A DNA stretch of 28,070 nucleotides from Chloromonas sp. AAM2 (lineage: Eukaryota > Chlorophyta > Chlorophyceae > Chlamydomonadales > Chlamydomonadaceae): the NCBI GenBank assembly GCA_004335635.1, contig QAXH01000551.1, positions 1-28,070 of the forward strand, in the 5' to 3' direction. Under the pieces are notes generated by a model that was not told the origin of the DNA, searched no databases, and worked only from the letters and a program-made list of their open reading frames with translations. Made by a program: the position numbers and the translations under genes. Below are positions 16,301 through 26,762 of the stretch, piece after piece. Positions within the stretch are counted from its first letter, which is position 1; every line of letters begins with the position of its first letter.

Positions 16301-19300
16301 CCGGCCACCAGGCAAGGCATGGGCCTGTGCACATGATGCACTGCAAACTAAATTGAAGGCTACAAGTGTCCTGGCGTGGGGTGATGGAACGCTTGCAGAA
16401 TCGTGTGGAGGGGAGTCCGGCGCGCACGGGATGCATCGGCGACGATCACTCACCGCCATAACCTTAGACTGGTGACCAAGCTGCTCTTTTGGTGGGTCCT
16501 TGACGCTGAGATCCCAAACACACGCATTTCCATCGTCGCCAGCGCTGACGGCAAAGCGCCCGCCACCCGTAATGACAACTGACCGAAGCTCGTCGGAGTG
16601 GCCCTTCAAGGTCGCCTGTGTGGCAAAGATGCCAAACACAACAAATTGATGTTGGCAGCGTGATCAAAGCAGAATACGGTTGTATATAGAAGGTCTGGCG
16701 ATGAGAAGCAATCCAAGTAATAGGACGGTAGCATGTTGGACAAAGCAGCCGCGTACAGCTCGAATGGATTGCTGCTGACCTGCAGCTCGCCTGTGGAGCA
16801 GTCCCACACGCAGACACGTCCGTTGCCCCCTGCCGTTACACAGCGAGCCCCGTCAAGAGTTATTGCCGCAGCTGCCACCCACGCAGACTCATGACCCTGC
16901 GTGGCAACACACATATGTGTTGAGCGAATTTGGGATTGTTGATTTTGTGAGTTATAGCACAGAAAACATTAGGGCGCCATCAACTGCAGAAGACCTTCTG
17001 GCCTGAGAAAACCAGGTCTTACCTCCAGGACGCTCAGACACGCTCCTTCAGACAGGTTCCACACACGCGCTGAACCGTCATCGCTGCACGTCACGGCCCG
17101 CGAGCCGCGCTCGTCGATACATAGACTAGTTAAGCGGCCTGCGGAAATGCAACACAAGCCAGTGTGGTACTTGCTGCCTGTCACCAGGTATCGCTGCACC
17201 ACCGTAACCTACAGACCAACTCTGCAGTACCTGAACAAACAGCTCTGCAGCAACCGGACGTACAGCTGCGGCGCAAGGGACGTGTCTGGAAGAGGCACAG
17301 CAGCATGCCAGCACCGCCTGCCACTTCACCTCAGCTTTCAGTGCCTACCTGTGTGTCCCTCTAGCACGTGCAGACAGAAACCGTACATGCCATCCCACAC
17401 ACGTGCCGTCTTGTCGTGTGACGCGGTGATGATATGCGGTGACTGGCCGACAAATGAGATGGCCACAACCCTGCATGCACAGGCAAGAAAGGAACCGGTA
17501 GGCATTTGGCGTAATGACATCAGCCCCAGCATGTAGCGCGCCTTGATGCCAAGTGTGCGTGCGTGGCTTATGGACATGGTTGATATTCGATCACCCACCA
17601 TCCTGTGTGTCCCTTGAGGACTTGGTCACAGTCGGCACAGTCAATTTCGTTCTCGGTGCCCAAGTCCCATACATGGGCAGTGAAGTCCTCGCTGGCTGTG
17701 GCTGCAGTGGTGCCATCGCCACTCAGTGCAACCGCACATACAAGACCGAACTCGCCAGATGCACCTGAGTGTGCATAGCGTACACATGCGCTAATGACGG
17801 AAGGCTTTGCCCCGCTGGCAGATTCTGAGTGCAAGCACAGGACGTACATTAGTTGTACTATGTGTGCTGCAAGAGCCAAGTCACTTAAACTGGCAAGCAT
17901 CCCACTCAAGGAGCACAAACTCGAGGCATGCCTACTGGGGACAGGTGTTTTATGTGTATTCCTGGGCCGCCAAGGCAGGTTCGGAGAAAAAACACGTGCC
18001 GGCTGTTAAGGTTAGTATGGCAACCAAACTGCGACATGACACCAGGTACAGCATTTTGGTTGCCTCATGCAGCTCTGCTCCGACCTGACACACGCCTTGT
18101 CTCCCCGTGGCCTTCCAGCACTGCTAGGCACGTCCCAGTCGCCAGGTCCCACACACGCGCGGACTGGTCGTCCGACGCCGTGATGCAGCGCCGCCCCGCC
18201 CGGTCAACAGCAACAGAGTTGATCCTATGCACGACGGCCACAGCACGGCATGAGCTAGCTCCTCTGTGTAAGCGCTGCGCTGCAATGTGCATTAACTGTT
18301 CCATACTGGATGAGTCTGTAGACCCACGAGCATCCTTGTTAGTGCGCAGTCCATACAAATGCAAGACCGCCATCAAGCAACACACGAGCGAACCACGCAA
18401 ATGTCAGCGCGCCTGGAGAGAAGACAGCCAAAACTGACTGTGCTGTGACTGTGCTGTGACAAGCATGGTGCAAGTGTTTACATCGTGTACTGCGTCTCTC
18501 ACATGTAATCTGTTTTTCCCTCGAGGTTGGTAAAACGATAGCCACTTGACTAGCTGTGGCGGTTACCTTGTAGCGCACTACCCTGGCCTCAAGTTCTATC
18601 AAAGGTTCAAAGCGTAAACAAAACAAATATTGGATATGGATACTGGGTCATTACAACCACTCAAAACGCACACTTCAACACCCCAGTGCAACACTACCTG
18701 GCACTGCCCATTGGCTGTCCACCCACTGCACTCGGCAGCTGCGTTCTGCAACAGCTGCAACAGCTGCATGCTCCAGCAGCTACTCGAGCGTCGAGCGGCC
18801 AAACCCTGAACCTTTCCGAAATTTTGGAATAACAAGGGCAGCTCAAACCTGGCATAAATCACCTGAAGCAAACTCACTTGCTGGTGTGCCCTTTGAGCGT
18901 GTGCTTGACCTGGCCTGACTCCAGGTCCCAGACGCAGGCGTTCCCGTCCACAGAGGCCACTACACACGCGCGATTGTCGCAGGCCACAGCCACGTCCATC
19001 AGAGGCTCCTGCCCAGCCAGCTGCACGCACACACACGGACAAGCAGCCCTTGACATTCACAGGCAGGCTGCCCACCGAGGCTGGATAAAGGAAACCGGCA
19101 ATGACCCACCAGACCTACGAACTGGTGACTGCTCAAGTGCAGGATAGTGCGGACATTGGTACACCAGGTGTGCAATTGCACTGACAACCTTACTCTAGTG
19201 GCCACATTGACCAGGCTGTGCGTACACCAGCCTTTATTGTGGGGCTGAGGAAAACCCAATGCCTTCTTAACCATGCATCCCTGGCCCACCTGCATGACGC

Positions 19301-22300
19301 AGTCGCCCACGTTCATGTCCCACACGCGTGCGCTGCCATCGGCTGATACTGTGATAACGTCGTGACCCTGACAAATCGCCACCTGCACAGCCACACGCAG
19401 CAAAAACATCGAATGGTCTGGAAACGCATTTTTCAGGAATCAAGGACAAGTCCGAACTGAGCCATGAATGGACGCATCGCTGTACATCCCAAGATCCATT
19501 CCAACCCAAGAAAGAGCGGGAGCCATGCTGACAGTCCTGCAGCTGGCCGCACACCTGCATGTTCACAATCCGCTCCTAGGCATAGCTCAGGTGCATTACC
19601 TTGGCGATGGGTGCCGGGTGTCGGAGGACCATGCGTTGCTGCCCGCCCGCCTGCTGAAGGGACGCGGAGCGCGGCAGCAGGTGCACGGCCCGCCGCGCCG
19701 CGGCCTTCTCCTGCCCCTCCCAACTGCGGGCTGCTGCAATAGCATCCAGGGACGCTTGTCTGCTCTGCTCGGCAAACCACTCGCGCAGGGCTGCAGTGGT
19801 ATCAAGGTTGTGTGGGGAGGCACCTGATGGAGTTGTCTGGGCCGAGCCTGCACAGCAGCATAGTCGTCCGAACAGTCAGTGCCAGTACTTCAGCTCGCTA
19901 TTCATCTGTGATGCCTTCATCAGGTTGTTGACATAATGTCACTGAGTCTCACTGTGCCTCACCTTGTCTGTTGCTAGGCTTGAGGTATGTTGTTGTCTGT
20001 TGCCAGCCTGCTGCCGTCATCAGGCGTGCCAATGTCTGCTCCCGCAGCATGCTGACACCCGGGTGTTCTGCGCAGCACCCCAGGGACATCTGCACTGCTT
20101 GCAGCAGCAGCCTGACACTGGCATCCCCCGCCTCCTCCGCCAAGTACCTGAAGCACAAGCAAGGACGTGCATTCTACAAGCATGCTTGCTACTCGTGATT
20201 GACGCTATGACAGCACAAGTGTTCCGATACTTGAAGCTGACAGTTCTATCGCTGACTGTGCGGCCGTGCTGTTGGTACTGGCAGCGCTCCTTACATGTCA
20301 AGGGATTGGTCAGAAAGGAGAATGTGCACAATCCAGCTGGCCACATTACGCAAAGGATCCCATAGATGTTTGCCAGTTCTGGGACAATTTGTGTGAATAG
20401 GTCTGTAATACTGCCAGCAACCATTGTGTGTCAGTAAAACATATATATGTGTGTGTGTGTGTGTGTTGGTATTCTCAGTTTGCCCTGGCCTTAGGACCTG
20501 TGACGCTAACCCTGAGATTGTTGTGCGCCAGCCTGCCCGCCACAAGAGGCCTTTGTGTGCGAGTGTTTGCAAAGTGTGCCACCCAGTTTACTCGTCCACT
20601 TGTAAGTTTCACTGTTCCAGTGCAGGATACTCAAATTGTCCCAAAACTGGCAAACTTTTTTTGTGTGTGTTAGAACCCTTGCCAATGAGCTGACATCAAG
20701 GTGTTGCCTTTCCTCGAGCTTCCTAGTCATCGCACACGTCACCTACTGACGGAAATCCGAGACCACAGCTGAAGTGCCGTATGTATGTAGCTTTGTCTCC
20801 AGCCAAACGGGATCTCCCAGCAGGCTCCTTAGTGTGGCTAGCCGCCTGCAACCAACCAGGTGGTGCGCCAGGGCCTGCATAATGTACCCATCATCCGTCA
20901 CATCCTGCGCCCGGAGAGTGGCCGAACTGTACCCGTATGCGTCTAGCAGAGTGCTGTGGATGCCCGCTGTTTGGGTGTTGTGGTTAGCCTGCACGGCAGG
21001 ACGGCCACAGCATTATAAGGAGAGCAGGTGTTGCAGGCGTCTCATCGGCCGTTGCAAGTCTGTGGATGTCATGTAGTCTGCATATTGACCAACACGAAAG
21101 CTGAAGGCAGGCTACACCCAGATAAAACTAAGCCGGCAATCAATGTGGCCAGGGGTAGCCTGCCGACTGGTAGGCACTGCTTATGTTCTAATGCATGCTG
21201 CTGCCCTCATGTCTCGTACTGGGCCACACCTGCAGGTGTTCGTGAGTTGGCCTGAGCACCAAGCACCAGGTGCTCTCGTCATCCAGCTGGGACACGAGCA
21301 GTAGACCTGTTGCACCAAGCGCCCAGTGTGAGCTCAACATGCATGTTGAGGCGAAGGATGCAGTCAGACACTGACATGGCAGTTGACTGTAGGGTGGAAC
21401 CACATTCTGTAGAATACTGGGATGCGATGCAAAGTGTGGGCAGTCATGTGTCAATGCGTTAAGGCACAATTTGGCGTCAAGGCCAAGGTCTGCAACCCGT
21501 AGGCTTCTCCACGCTCAAATGGACAATCGGCAGTTGACGGATGACTAGCTGAATGGCAGTTGAATGTCATGTTGGGCGAGTTTTGGCAACCCGGTTGTGG
21601 CAATCTGGTTTTTCCTTCCGAGGGATGATTGATGGATGCAATCAGACGGATATGTTGAGACATGAACATTGAGTCATGGCTTTTTTCAGGCCCTTGTGGG
21701 TCCAATGAGGTTTGCGGACAGGATAGCACCTCGAGGGGTGGCCACCACCATTACTATCCAGGTGTGTCGCAATCCCCTTCACTTGTAGGTTGGGCGGATT
21801 GGAGTCCCTCCCCTCATGTGATATGCTTCACCCATTACTCATGTGCATGACTCACGCCTGATTCCGCCTGGTTCGCCGGGGTTTGTTAAATGCCCATTAA
21901 CAACTATGAGCCATAAGCAACATTGTGGAAGTGTCTGGTCAGAGGCCAGACCTGAAAGAGTTTAAGCTAGAATCCAAAGTACGCCATAGTGGTCCCTCAC
22001 TCGGCACAGTGCGTCCCACTTCGTGAGTGCTGCGTTGATGTGCTCTGGACCCCACTTGAAGGGGACAGTGAAGCTGCGCACACAGTGAGATGCTTCTCCT
22101 GCAGCCTATGGCGCACAATTCACTTAGGATACTTGACAGCAAATGACGTGCTCTTCCTCAAATGAGCCTGGCACAAAAATCGGCTGCCTCGAGCCACTGA
22201 GGGGTGGCGGCCTTGTTGCCTGCATGCTCTGCCAGAAACCGCACATGCTTGCAGCACTTTCGGCTGATTGCTGGATTGAAACACTGTCTTATTTGGACAC

Positions 22301-23700
22301 GCAACACATTGGGACGACTCTGGAAGCCAGGCCCACTTGCTGGGCCCACTTGCTGTCAACCAGCTGTCCCAGCTGTCATGCCATTCAAGTGTCCGTGAAC
22401 CTTTGAGATTTGATGACCCCTTGTATCATCATGGTTGCAGCAGTGCAGTGGATAGTGCAGCTGCGGACGTCCGGTTAATGTTTCATCCCTGTTCTGCTGA
22501 ACCATCCGTCTGGAAGCGCAAGGCCGGTTTGGGATCGCAAAGCTGGGGCCAAAACCTCATCCTGGAATCGCAAGATCGCATCATCGTGAATTCCAGAACA
22601 CTGATATATGCATTCACTATAGCTGAGACTGTTGGTATATATAGCAGTATATAGTCGCACGCACCATGCGTTTTCATGGCAGCCACAGTTGAAAGGGCCG
22701 ATTCAGCATCCTGCAAGCACGGGGTCATGACGGGCTTGCTTGGCAGCACATGGCAGAGTGGTTATCTGGATACATATCAATTACTGACTTGCACATGCTT
22801 GCTCCCGGGCTGCATGCCACATTGGCCTGGTGCTGAAGAACGTCCGCCACTGCTGCCACACTAACGCCCCCAGCTGCAGCACTGCCAGCACCGTTTTGGC
22901 GCGAATAAATGCCGTCGCACCATGCCAGGCGTACTCACCATATGCCAGAGCTTCTGCAGCATGGTGAGCGGTATGGGCACGTCAGGGGGCACCACCACCA
23001 GCAGCGCCAGGGGCCGCTCCAGGGCGGCAGGGACAGAGCCCACACACGCATCTGAGGGCAGACGCAATCAACTTCACTGCAAAATTGCAGTCCAGCAATC
23101 CCATACACGTTGCAGACCTAGCACCGCACAAGCAGCTATCCTCAGTGCCAGACGATGATGGAGCAATGGTGGCACGTTGAACAAATGAGGGCCAGAGTGT
23201 GCACGCACAACTGCCCTGGAGCTGTGCACAGCTTGGCTGCTGGTGTGTTGGCGCTTACGACAACTTCTGCCACCTACAGCTTGACAAGCACATTGCAAGC
23301 GCTCCTTACATGTCAAGGGATTGGTCAGAAAGGAGAATGTGCACACTCCAGCTGGCCACCAGCCAGTTGGTTGTCTTTTTTTTGCTCTTTTCTTCTGCAA
23401 CGTGCTGTTAAATTGCAATGTCTAAACTATGTCAGGGCAGCGGCCAACATGACCTGCCCACTACCAGGTCTGCTTCTCACCAGCTGCATCCCGTTGCTCT
23501 CGTGTCTTGGCTCCGGCCCCAAACGTGATAGTTATGCCCCCGTCCACTGCAAAGCTGCTGCGTGAGCTGTCCCTGAGGACGGATGAGCACGACAGGCGGC
23601 TGGCAGCGAGGCCACTTGACCCTGCGGCAGTGGTGCTGCGCCGACGTTGTGTCTCTTCTGCAGGTAGCAAAAGCACAGCAGCAATTGCCAAGACTGGTCT
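13385..23700 (-). CDS. APAF-1-like NB-ARC/WD40 STAND protein, C-terminal 1112 aa in 20 exons (5' end incomplete)
   Basis: Complement of join(13385-13591, 13798-13911, 14059-14214, 15095-15324, 15700-15970, 16172-16324, 16454-16615, 16780-16896, 17023-17138, 17349-17470, 17599-17764, 18085-18224, 18878-19020, 19290-19382, 19600-19847, 19963-20147, 20747-20988, 21230-21370, 22939-23051, 23481-23700); 3339 nt, all phases consistent. Numbering from the first codon listed: residues 1-12 (RPVLAIAAVLLL) resemble the GxP/GLPLAL motif of NB-ARC. Residues 93-111 (VVVPPDVPIPLTMLQKLWH and Met) match the start of the winged-helix domain. Residues 136-158 resemble its SLL...LH..L end. Residues 214-229 (LLGDPVWLETKLHTYG) are the helical-domain signature of APAF-1-type proteins. 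From 384 to the TGA stop there are about 16 WD repeats, for example SADGSARVWD and SHDKTARVWD, enough for two beta-propellers. Such proteins are nucleotide-driven signalling scaffolds; the ligand is unknown. Weak points are exon 21230-21370 (its 5' half is not family-like) and the donor at 18085 (18094 is an equal in-phase choice). Confidence 0.85.
16798..16872 (-). repeat. WD-repeat exon segment duplicated at 1600-1674
   Basis: This part of exon 16780-16896 is identical over 75 bases to 1600-1674. Here it is in its functional context, flanked by matching blade sequence and proper splice sites, so it is the likely source copy. Confidence 0.85.
18436..18460. repeat. Short tandem repeat in an intron
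   Basis: The 11-mer GACTGTGCTGT occurs twice in a row followed by a partial third unit, in the intron between exons 18085-18224 and 18878-19020. Confidence 0.85.
20284..20344 (+). repeat. Dispersed repeat B, copy 1
   Basis: Sixty of these 61 bases are identical to 23299-23359 (starts GCGCTCCTTACATGTCAAGG, ends CAGCTGGCCAC). Both copies lie in introns of the NB-ARC/WD40 gene, in the same orientation. A minus-strand repeat A core follows 20 bases downstream of this copy only. Confidence 0.92.
20365..20390 (-). repeat. Dispersed repeat A, copy 3 (inverted core)
   Basis: GATGTTTGCCAGTTCTGGGA followed by CAATTT is the reverse complement of the repeat A core seen at 1441-1498. It lacks the poly-A run that would correspond to the T tail. 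Confidence 0.75.
20441..20466 (+). repeat. AT/GT dinucleotide microsatellite
   Basis: Four AT units run directly into nine GT units, inside an intron of the NB-ARC/WD40 gene. Confidence 0.95.
20610..20662 (+). repeat. Dispersed repeat A, copy 4
   Basis: This is nearly identical to 1441-1498 (a one-base deletion, CCAAAACTGG for CCAGAACTGG, and a slightly different T tail). It lies in an intron of the NB-ARC/WD40 gene about 220 bases from the inverted copy at 20365-20390. Confidence 0.9.
21742..21821 (+). repeat. Dispersed repeat C, copy 1
   Basis: These 80 bases match 23787-23866 at 75 positions without gaps, and all five differences are transitions. The element starts CCACCACCATTACT and ends CCCTCCCCTCATGTGA. 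It lies in the 1.6-kb intron between exons 21230-21370 and 22939-23051. Confidence 0.9.
22331..22355. repeat. Short tandem repeat in an intron
   Basis: GCCCACTTGCTG occurs twice with a single G between the units, in the large intron of the NB-ARC/WD40 gene. Confidence 0.85.
23299..23359 (+). repeat. Dispersed repeat B, copy 2
   Basis: Direct copy of 20284-20344 with one mismatch in 61 bases (CACACTCC versus CACAATCC). It lies in the intron between exons 22939-23051 and 23481-23700. The sequences beyond both ends differ, so the 61 bases appear to be the element or a conserved block of a larger one. Confidence 0.92.
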
Positions 23701-23786
23701 CTGGAGGTGCCGCTAGACCGGGGTTGGAGGACTGAGGGTTGTCACTGGCTCTGTTCTCCAATCAAAATGGCATTGCATACTGGTGA

Positions 23787-23866
23787 CCACCACCATTACT
23801 GTCCGGGTGTGTCGCAATCCCCTTCACTTGTAGGTTGGACGGGTTGGAATCCCTCCCCTCATGTGA
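23787..23866 (+). repeat. Dispersed repeat C, copy 2
   Basis: Copy of 21742-21821 with five transitions in 80 bases. It contains GGTTGGAATCC, which differs at one position from the RNA polymerase III B-box consensus GGTTCGANTCC. That hints at a tRNA-derived SINE, but no A box is evident and the other copy has a poorer match. Confidence 0.9.
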
Positions 23867-24268
23867 GCTTGTAGCCTGCACCTGCTATCAGCTCTTCCAA
23901 TGGCAAATCTGTACACTAAGGCTGACTGCTCAAAGCTGGTTATGGTATCATACCAGCCTTCTTGGCAGCAACGGCAAGCTACCGTTATCAACAGCACTGG
24001 CAACGAGCGAGTAACTGTGCCAGTGTTGCCAAGTGTGCAGGCGTAGATATTTTCATCAAATGCATGGCCTGGCCTGAGCAAAACATCAGGTCCAGTGTCT
24101 GTGCATTTAACCTAATTCTGCAACGCTTGCCCACTGGGTCCTGCCCTTCGGGAACTGGCCAGCTTGCATCACAGCTACATAGCCACGCACCACTGAGTGA
24201 CTCATGTGTCTCGAGGCAGCTCATGGGTGTGGTACGGCCAGAGCTGCATGGGCACACCCAAGCAGTGG

Positions 24269-24298
24269 AAAAAAATAGTTTGCCAGTTCTGGGACAAT
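24269..24298 (-). repeat. Dispersed repeat A, copy 5 (inverted core)
   Basis: A run of seven A, then TAGTTTGCCAGTTCTGGGAC and AAT: the reverse complement of the repeat A core and T tail. Confidence 0.8.
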
Positions 24299-24786
24299 CC
24301 TGTGTGGCTCCCAGTTCTGATGCGTTTGTTTGAGTGCAGCAGCCCTAACTTGACATTGTGTGTGTTAATGAGTGCAATGTACTACCACGGTGTGTGGTGT
24401 TGGTGGACAACGTTGAGCCACTTCTGGGACACTTCCAACCTCTCTTGACAATAGACATGATTGGCCTGACTATGACACAGTGTCAGCCTTGCTGCAAACA
24501 ACATTGCAATGCTTATAACAATTGTCTGCAAGCTCCTGACTTGGTTTGCTGTGCAGAGCGTTACGGGATCTAGTTTCTAGACCATCACCAATTCGAATCA
24601 AAACCTAAGCGAAGTGCAGACTTTGTGCAGGCAAATTGTTCGAAACCCCAAACAACCCTCAGACAAAACCCGCCTCGTCCTCTCACAATTGATAATGCGT
24701 TGCGGTAGGCCCACCTTTCTGCAAGTTTTGCATTCGTATTTTCATGACACGGTTGAACAGAACTGGAGATGAACTTCCAAGCAGGT

Positions 24787-24810
24787 GCTGTAGGCTCTGC
24801 TGTAGGCTCT
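24787..24810. repeat. Short tandem repeat
   Basis: Two adjacent perfect copies of the 12-mer GCTGTAGGCTCT. Confidence 0.85.
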
Positions 24811-24896
24811 GCAATCAGCGTGGAATGCCACATTATGCATGTAGAGTTTGGTACTTGTAAACGTACTTGTAGATGTAAGCAATCCAGCAAAAGCGC

Positions 24897-24926
24897 AAAA
24901 AAAGAAGTTTGCCAGTTCTGGGACAC
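24897..24926 (-). repeat. Dispersed repeat A, copy 6 (inverted core)
   Basis: An A-rich run followed by GAAGTTTGCCAGTTCTGGGA is the reverse complement of the repeat A core with its tail; the sequence diverges after GGGACA. Confidence 0.8.
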
Positions 24927-25085
24927 TTCCTGGTGATATATGTCGCCACCAAGTGTTCCAGCTAAAAACCTGGGTCAACCATGGTCAACCAACATCCTGA
25001 CCTTTCAGCTTATACAAAGGATGGACCGACACATGGGAAGGACCAAGTGAGAACCAAATCTCTCAGGACAGGTCGCGCCACAGTA

Positions 25086-25145
25086 CCATTGGTTCAGTGC
25101 AGGACATAGGAATTGTCCCAGAACATGCAAACTTCTTTTTTTTTT
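25086..25145 (+). repeat. Dispersed repeat A, copy 7
   Basis: A diverged full-length copy: CCATTGGTTCAGTGCAGGAC, then AATTGTCCCAGAACATGCAA and ACTTC followed by ten T. Confidence 0.85.
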
Positions 25146-25630
25146 CGCATGGGAGTACCACTTGAACCGGTGTTGTACACGGGCGTTGTAGTGAGCCAAG
25201 GGTTTTTGTGTTGTAAGAGTAGAGGCATAGGGTGTGAATCCGTGTGGTGACATAGCCGTGAGCCCGTGTGTGATTGATGCACATACGAATACACCTGTGT
25301 TTGCCTGTCACACACAGTCACTGTGTGGCCACAGTTCCTGTGAGAACCAGCACAGCAAATTGCACCTGCGCATCTGTCATCTGTGCACTGAGCGGTGAGA
25401 CGCACTGAGTGGTACGCAGTGGAGACCGCCAATACTGGGACAGGGCGACTGGGACATGGGATGCATCGGCCATGATTGCACTGGAATTAGGCTCTTATCT
25501 TACACGAGTTGGCAGGCGCATGGGCCAAGGTGGGTGAACCAATGTGCTACATTTAGAAGGCGCCATTGCAGCTCGTCGGCAACATTAATGGCAACGTTCA
25601 CTTGCAAGCTTTGATGTGGCATTAGTTTAC

Positions 25631-25855
25631 CTGACGTCGTTGGCACGGTGGCTGCAGTTTGCACGCCAACTTCGTCTGCCTGTAGACCAGGTGTGAACAA
25701 AGGGGCAACCCGCTCGTCTGACAGGGCCTTGGGCACCAGTTGTCGCAGCTACAGGAAATTGTGCTGGCCATGGAAAGGACACCAAACTACCGTGCGATTG
25801 CTTGTGTTGGCGCCGTTACTTACGAGGCTTGATTGCGCGCATCCCATCCCTTGAG
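25631..25855 (-). CDS. Candidate upstream exons of the NB-ARC/WD40 gene with a degenerate P-loop
   Basis: Two minus-strand exons, 25824-25855 and 25631-25748, are joined by a 75-base intron with good borders (GTAAGT donor, TTTCCTGTAG acceptor); the second exon ends at a CAG|GTAAAC donor. In one phase they read QGMGCAQSSL and then LRQLVPKALSDERVAPLFTP. This resembles the P-loop of NB-ARC ATPases and the helix after it (a typical family member has GMGGxGK[ST][ST]L, then ALxxDxxVxxxFP). The other two frames give no family match. If the assignment is right, Walker A is one residue short and its invariant Lys is replaced by Gln. The frame also stays open upstream of the proposed acceptor as VSIMVCAA, a hydrophobic strand as expected before a P-loop. 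The exons linking this to 23700 (Walker B and sensor region) were not found, so membership of the same gene is inferred. Confidence 0.4.
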
Positions 25856-26080
25856 CTGCACAGACCATAATGGAAACTGTTGTGGAGATGCACCTCGCAC
25901 AGCGCCCGTCTGGTCCCTACAAACTCACAAACAATCTTCAACAATCCCGGCACCCGTTGGCCGTACGGCCGTTTGGAAACTGCAACGGATGTTTGACCGA
26001 GGCAAACATATGCATCTTAGTTTGAGCGGGCTGTTCCCACAGTCAGCATGTCGGCTTGATGCAATGTTGAGTCATCAAAT

Positions 26081-26115
26081 CCCAACCCAACCCGAACCCT
26101 AGACCCTAGGCCCTA
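26081..26115 (-). repeat. Degenerate telomere-like tract
   Basis: The plus strand reads as six CCC-started units (CCCAA, CCCAA, CCCGAA, CCCTAGA, CCCTAGG, CCCTA), similar to the CCCTAAA telomere unit of plants and many green algae. No unit is a perfect CCCTAAA, so it may be chance or a decayed interstitial telomere. Confidence 0.4.
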
Positions 26116-26724
26116 GTGTTACGACCTAAAGGTCTACGTTGATGTTGATTGTTAATGACCCTCCCAAAACATGTCCCATGTGTCTCTTTAAAGCTGAAGT
26201 TGACACCCACCGTGTTGATGACCCTCCAGAATGCGACCGGGACGCGCTCCTTCCCTATGAAGTCCCGTTGAGGTCACCCACATGGATGGTCACATGAGCC
26301 ACATGAATGAGTGGCCCTCACATATGGAGCATGCAACGGGTAGACGAACAGACATGACCTGCACAGGAAACATAGAGCGCGTTCGGACGCGGGTGAACTG
26401 CACTCGCAGCTGTGAGAGGCATTTCCTGGACGCAAAGTTCGGGCATGCAGTGTATCGGGCATGCACTGCAGCTCAGTCAGCAGCCCATGTTGGAGCAATT
26501 GTCTGACGGCATGCATGTCTCACGAGGCAGAGAGCCATAACAACGGTCATGGCACAGTGGCCTTGCCATCACAGCTGCAACATGAGGCAGAAGTCGTTTC
26601 CACTGGCGTTCCAGCTCTGCAATTGAGTCACAGTCAAAGACACAGCAGGAGCCCCAGGAAGAGCTGGTAGATGCATGATTGATCTTTCCGCCATCTTTTG
26701 TTCCACTTGTGAAACGATACAGAT

Positions 26725-26726
<2 letters not shown>

Positions 26727-26760
<34 letters not shown>
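26727..26760 (+). repeat. AC dinucleotide microsatellite
   Basis: Seventeen uninterrupted AC units. Confidence 0.98.

Positions 26761-26762
<2 letters not shown>

Larger units (their letters stand above)
23701..25630. other. Repeat-rich stretch between NB-ARC/WD40 exons, coding content unresolved
   Basis: If the exons at 25631-25855 belong to the gene, this should contain the missing Walker B part of the NB-ARC domain, but I see no LLxxDDxW-like motif on the minus strand. One possible exon is minus, starting near 24083 after GCTCAG. It is in the right phase to follow 25631 and reads STPAHLATLAQLLARC, a plausible helix, but it lacks a convincing donor. The stretch also holds one repeat C copy and three repeat A copies. 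Confidence 0.4.

Noticed and set aside
23507..23716. Plus-strand frame reading MPPSTAKLLRELSLRTDEHD
   Set aside because: It looks protein-like but is the complement of an NB-ARC/WD40 exon whose phase fits both its neighbours and whose motifs match the family.
24123..24146. Minus-strand GQDPVGKR, which looks like a P-loop
   Set aside because: The residue after GK is Arg rather than Ser or Thr, no hydrophobic strand precedes it, and the surrounding frame has no NB-ARC similarity.
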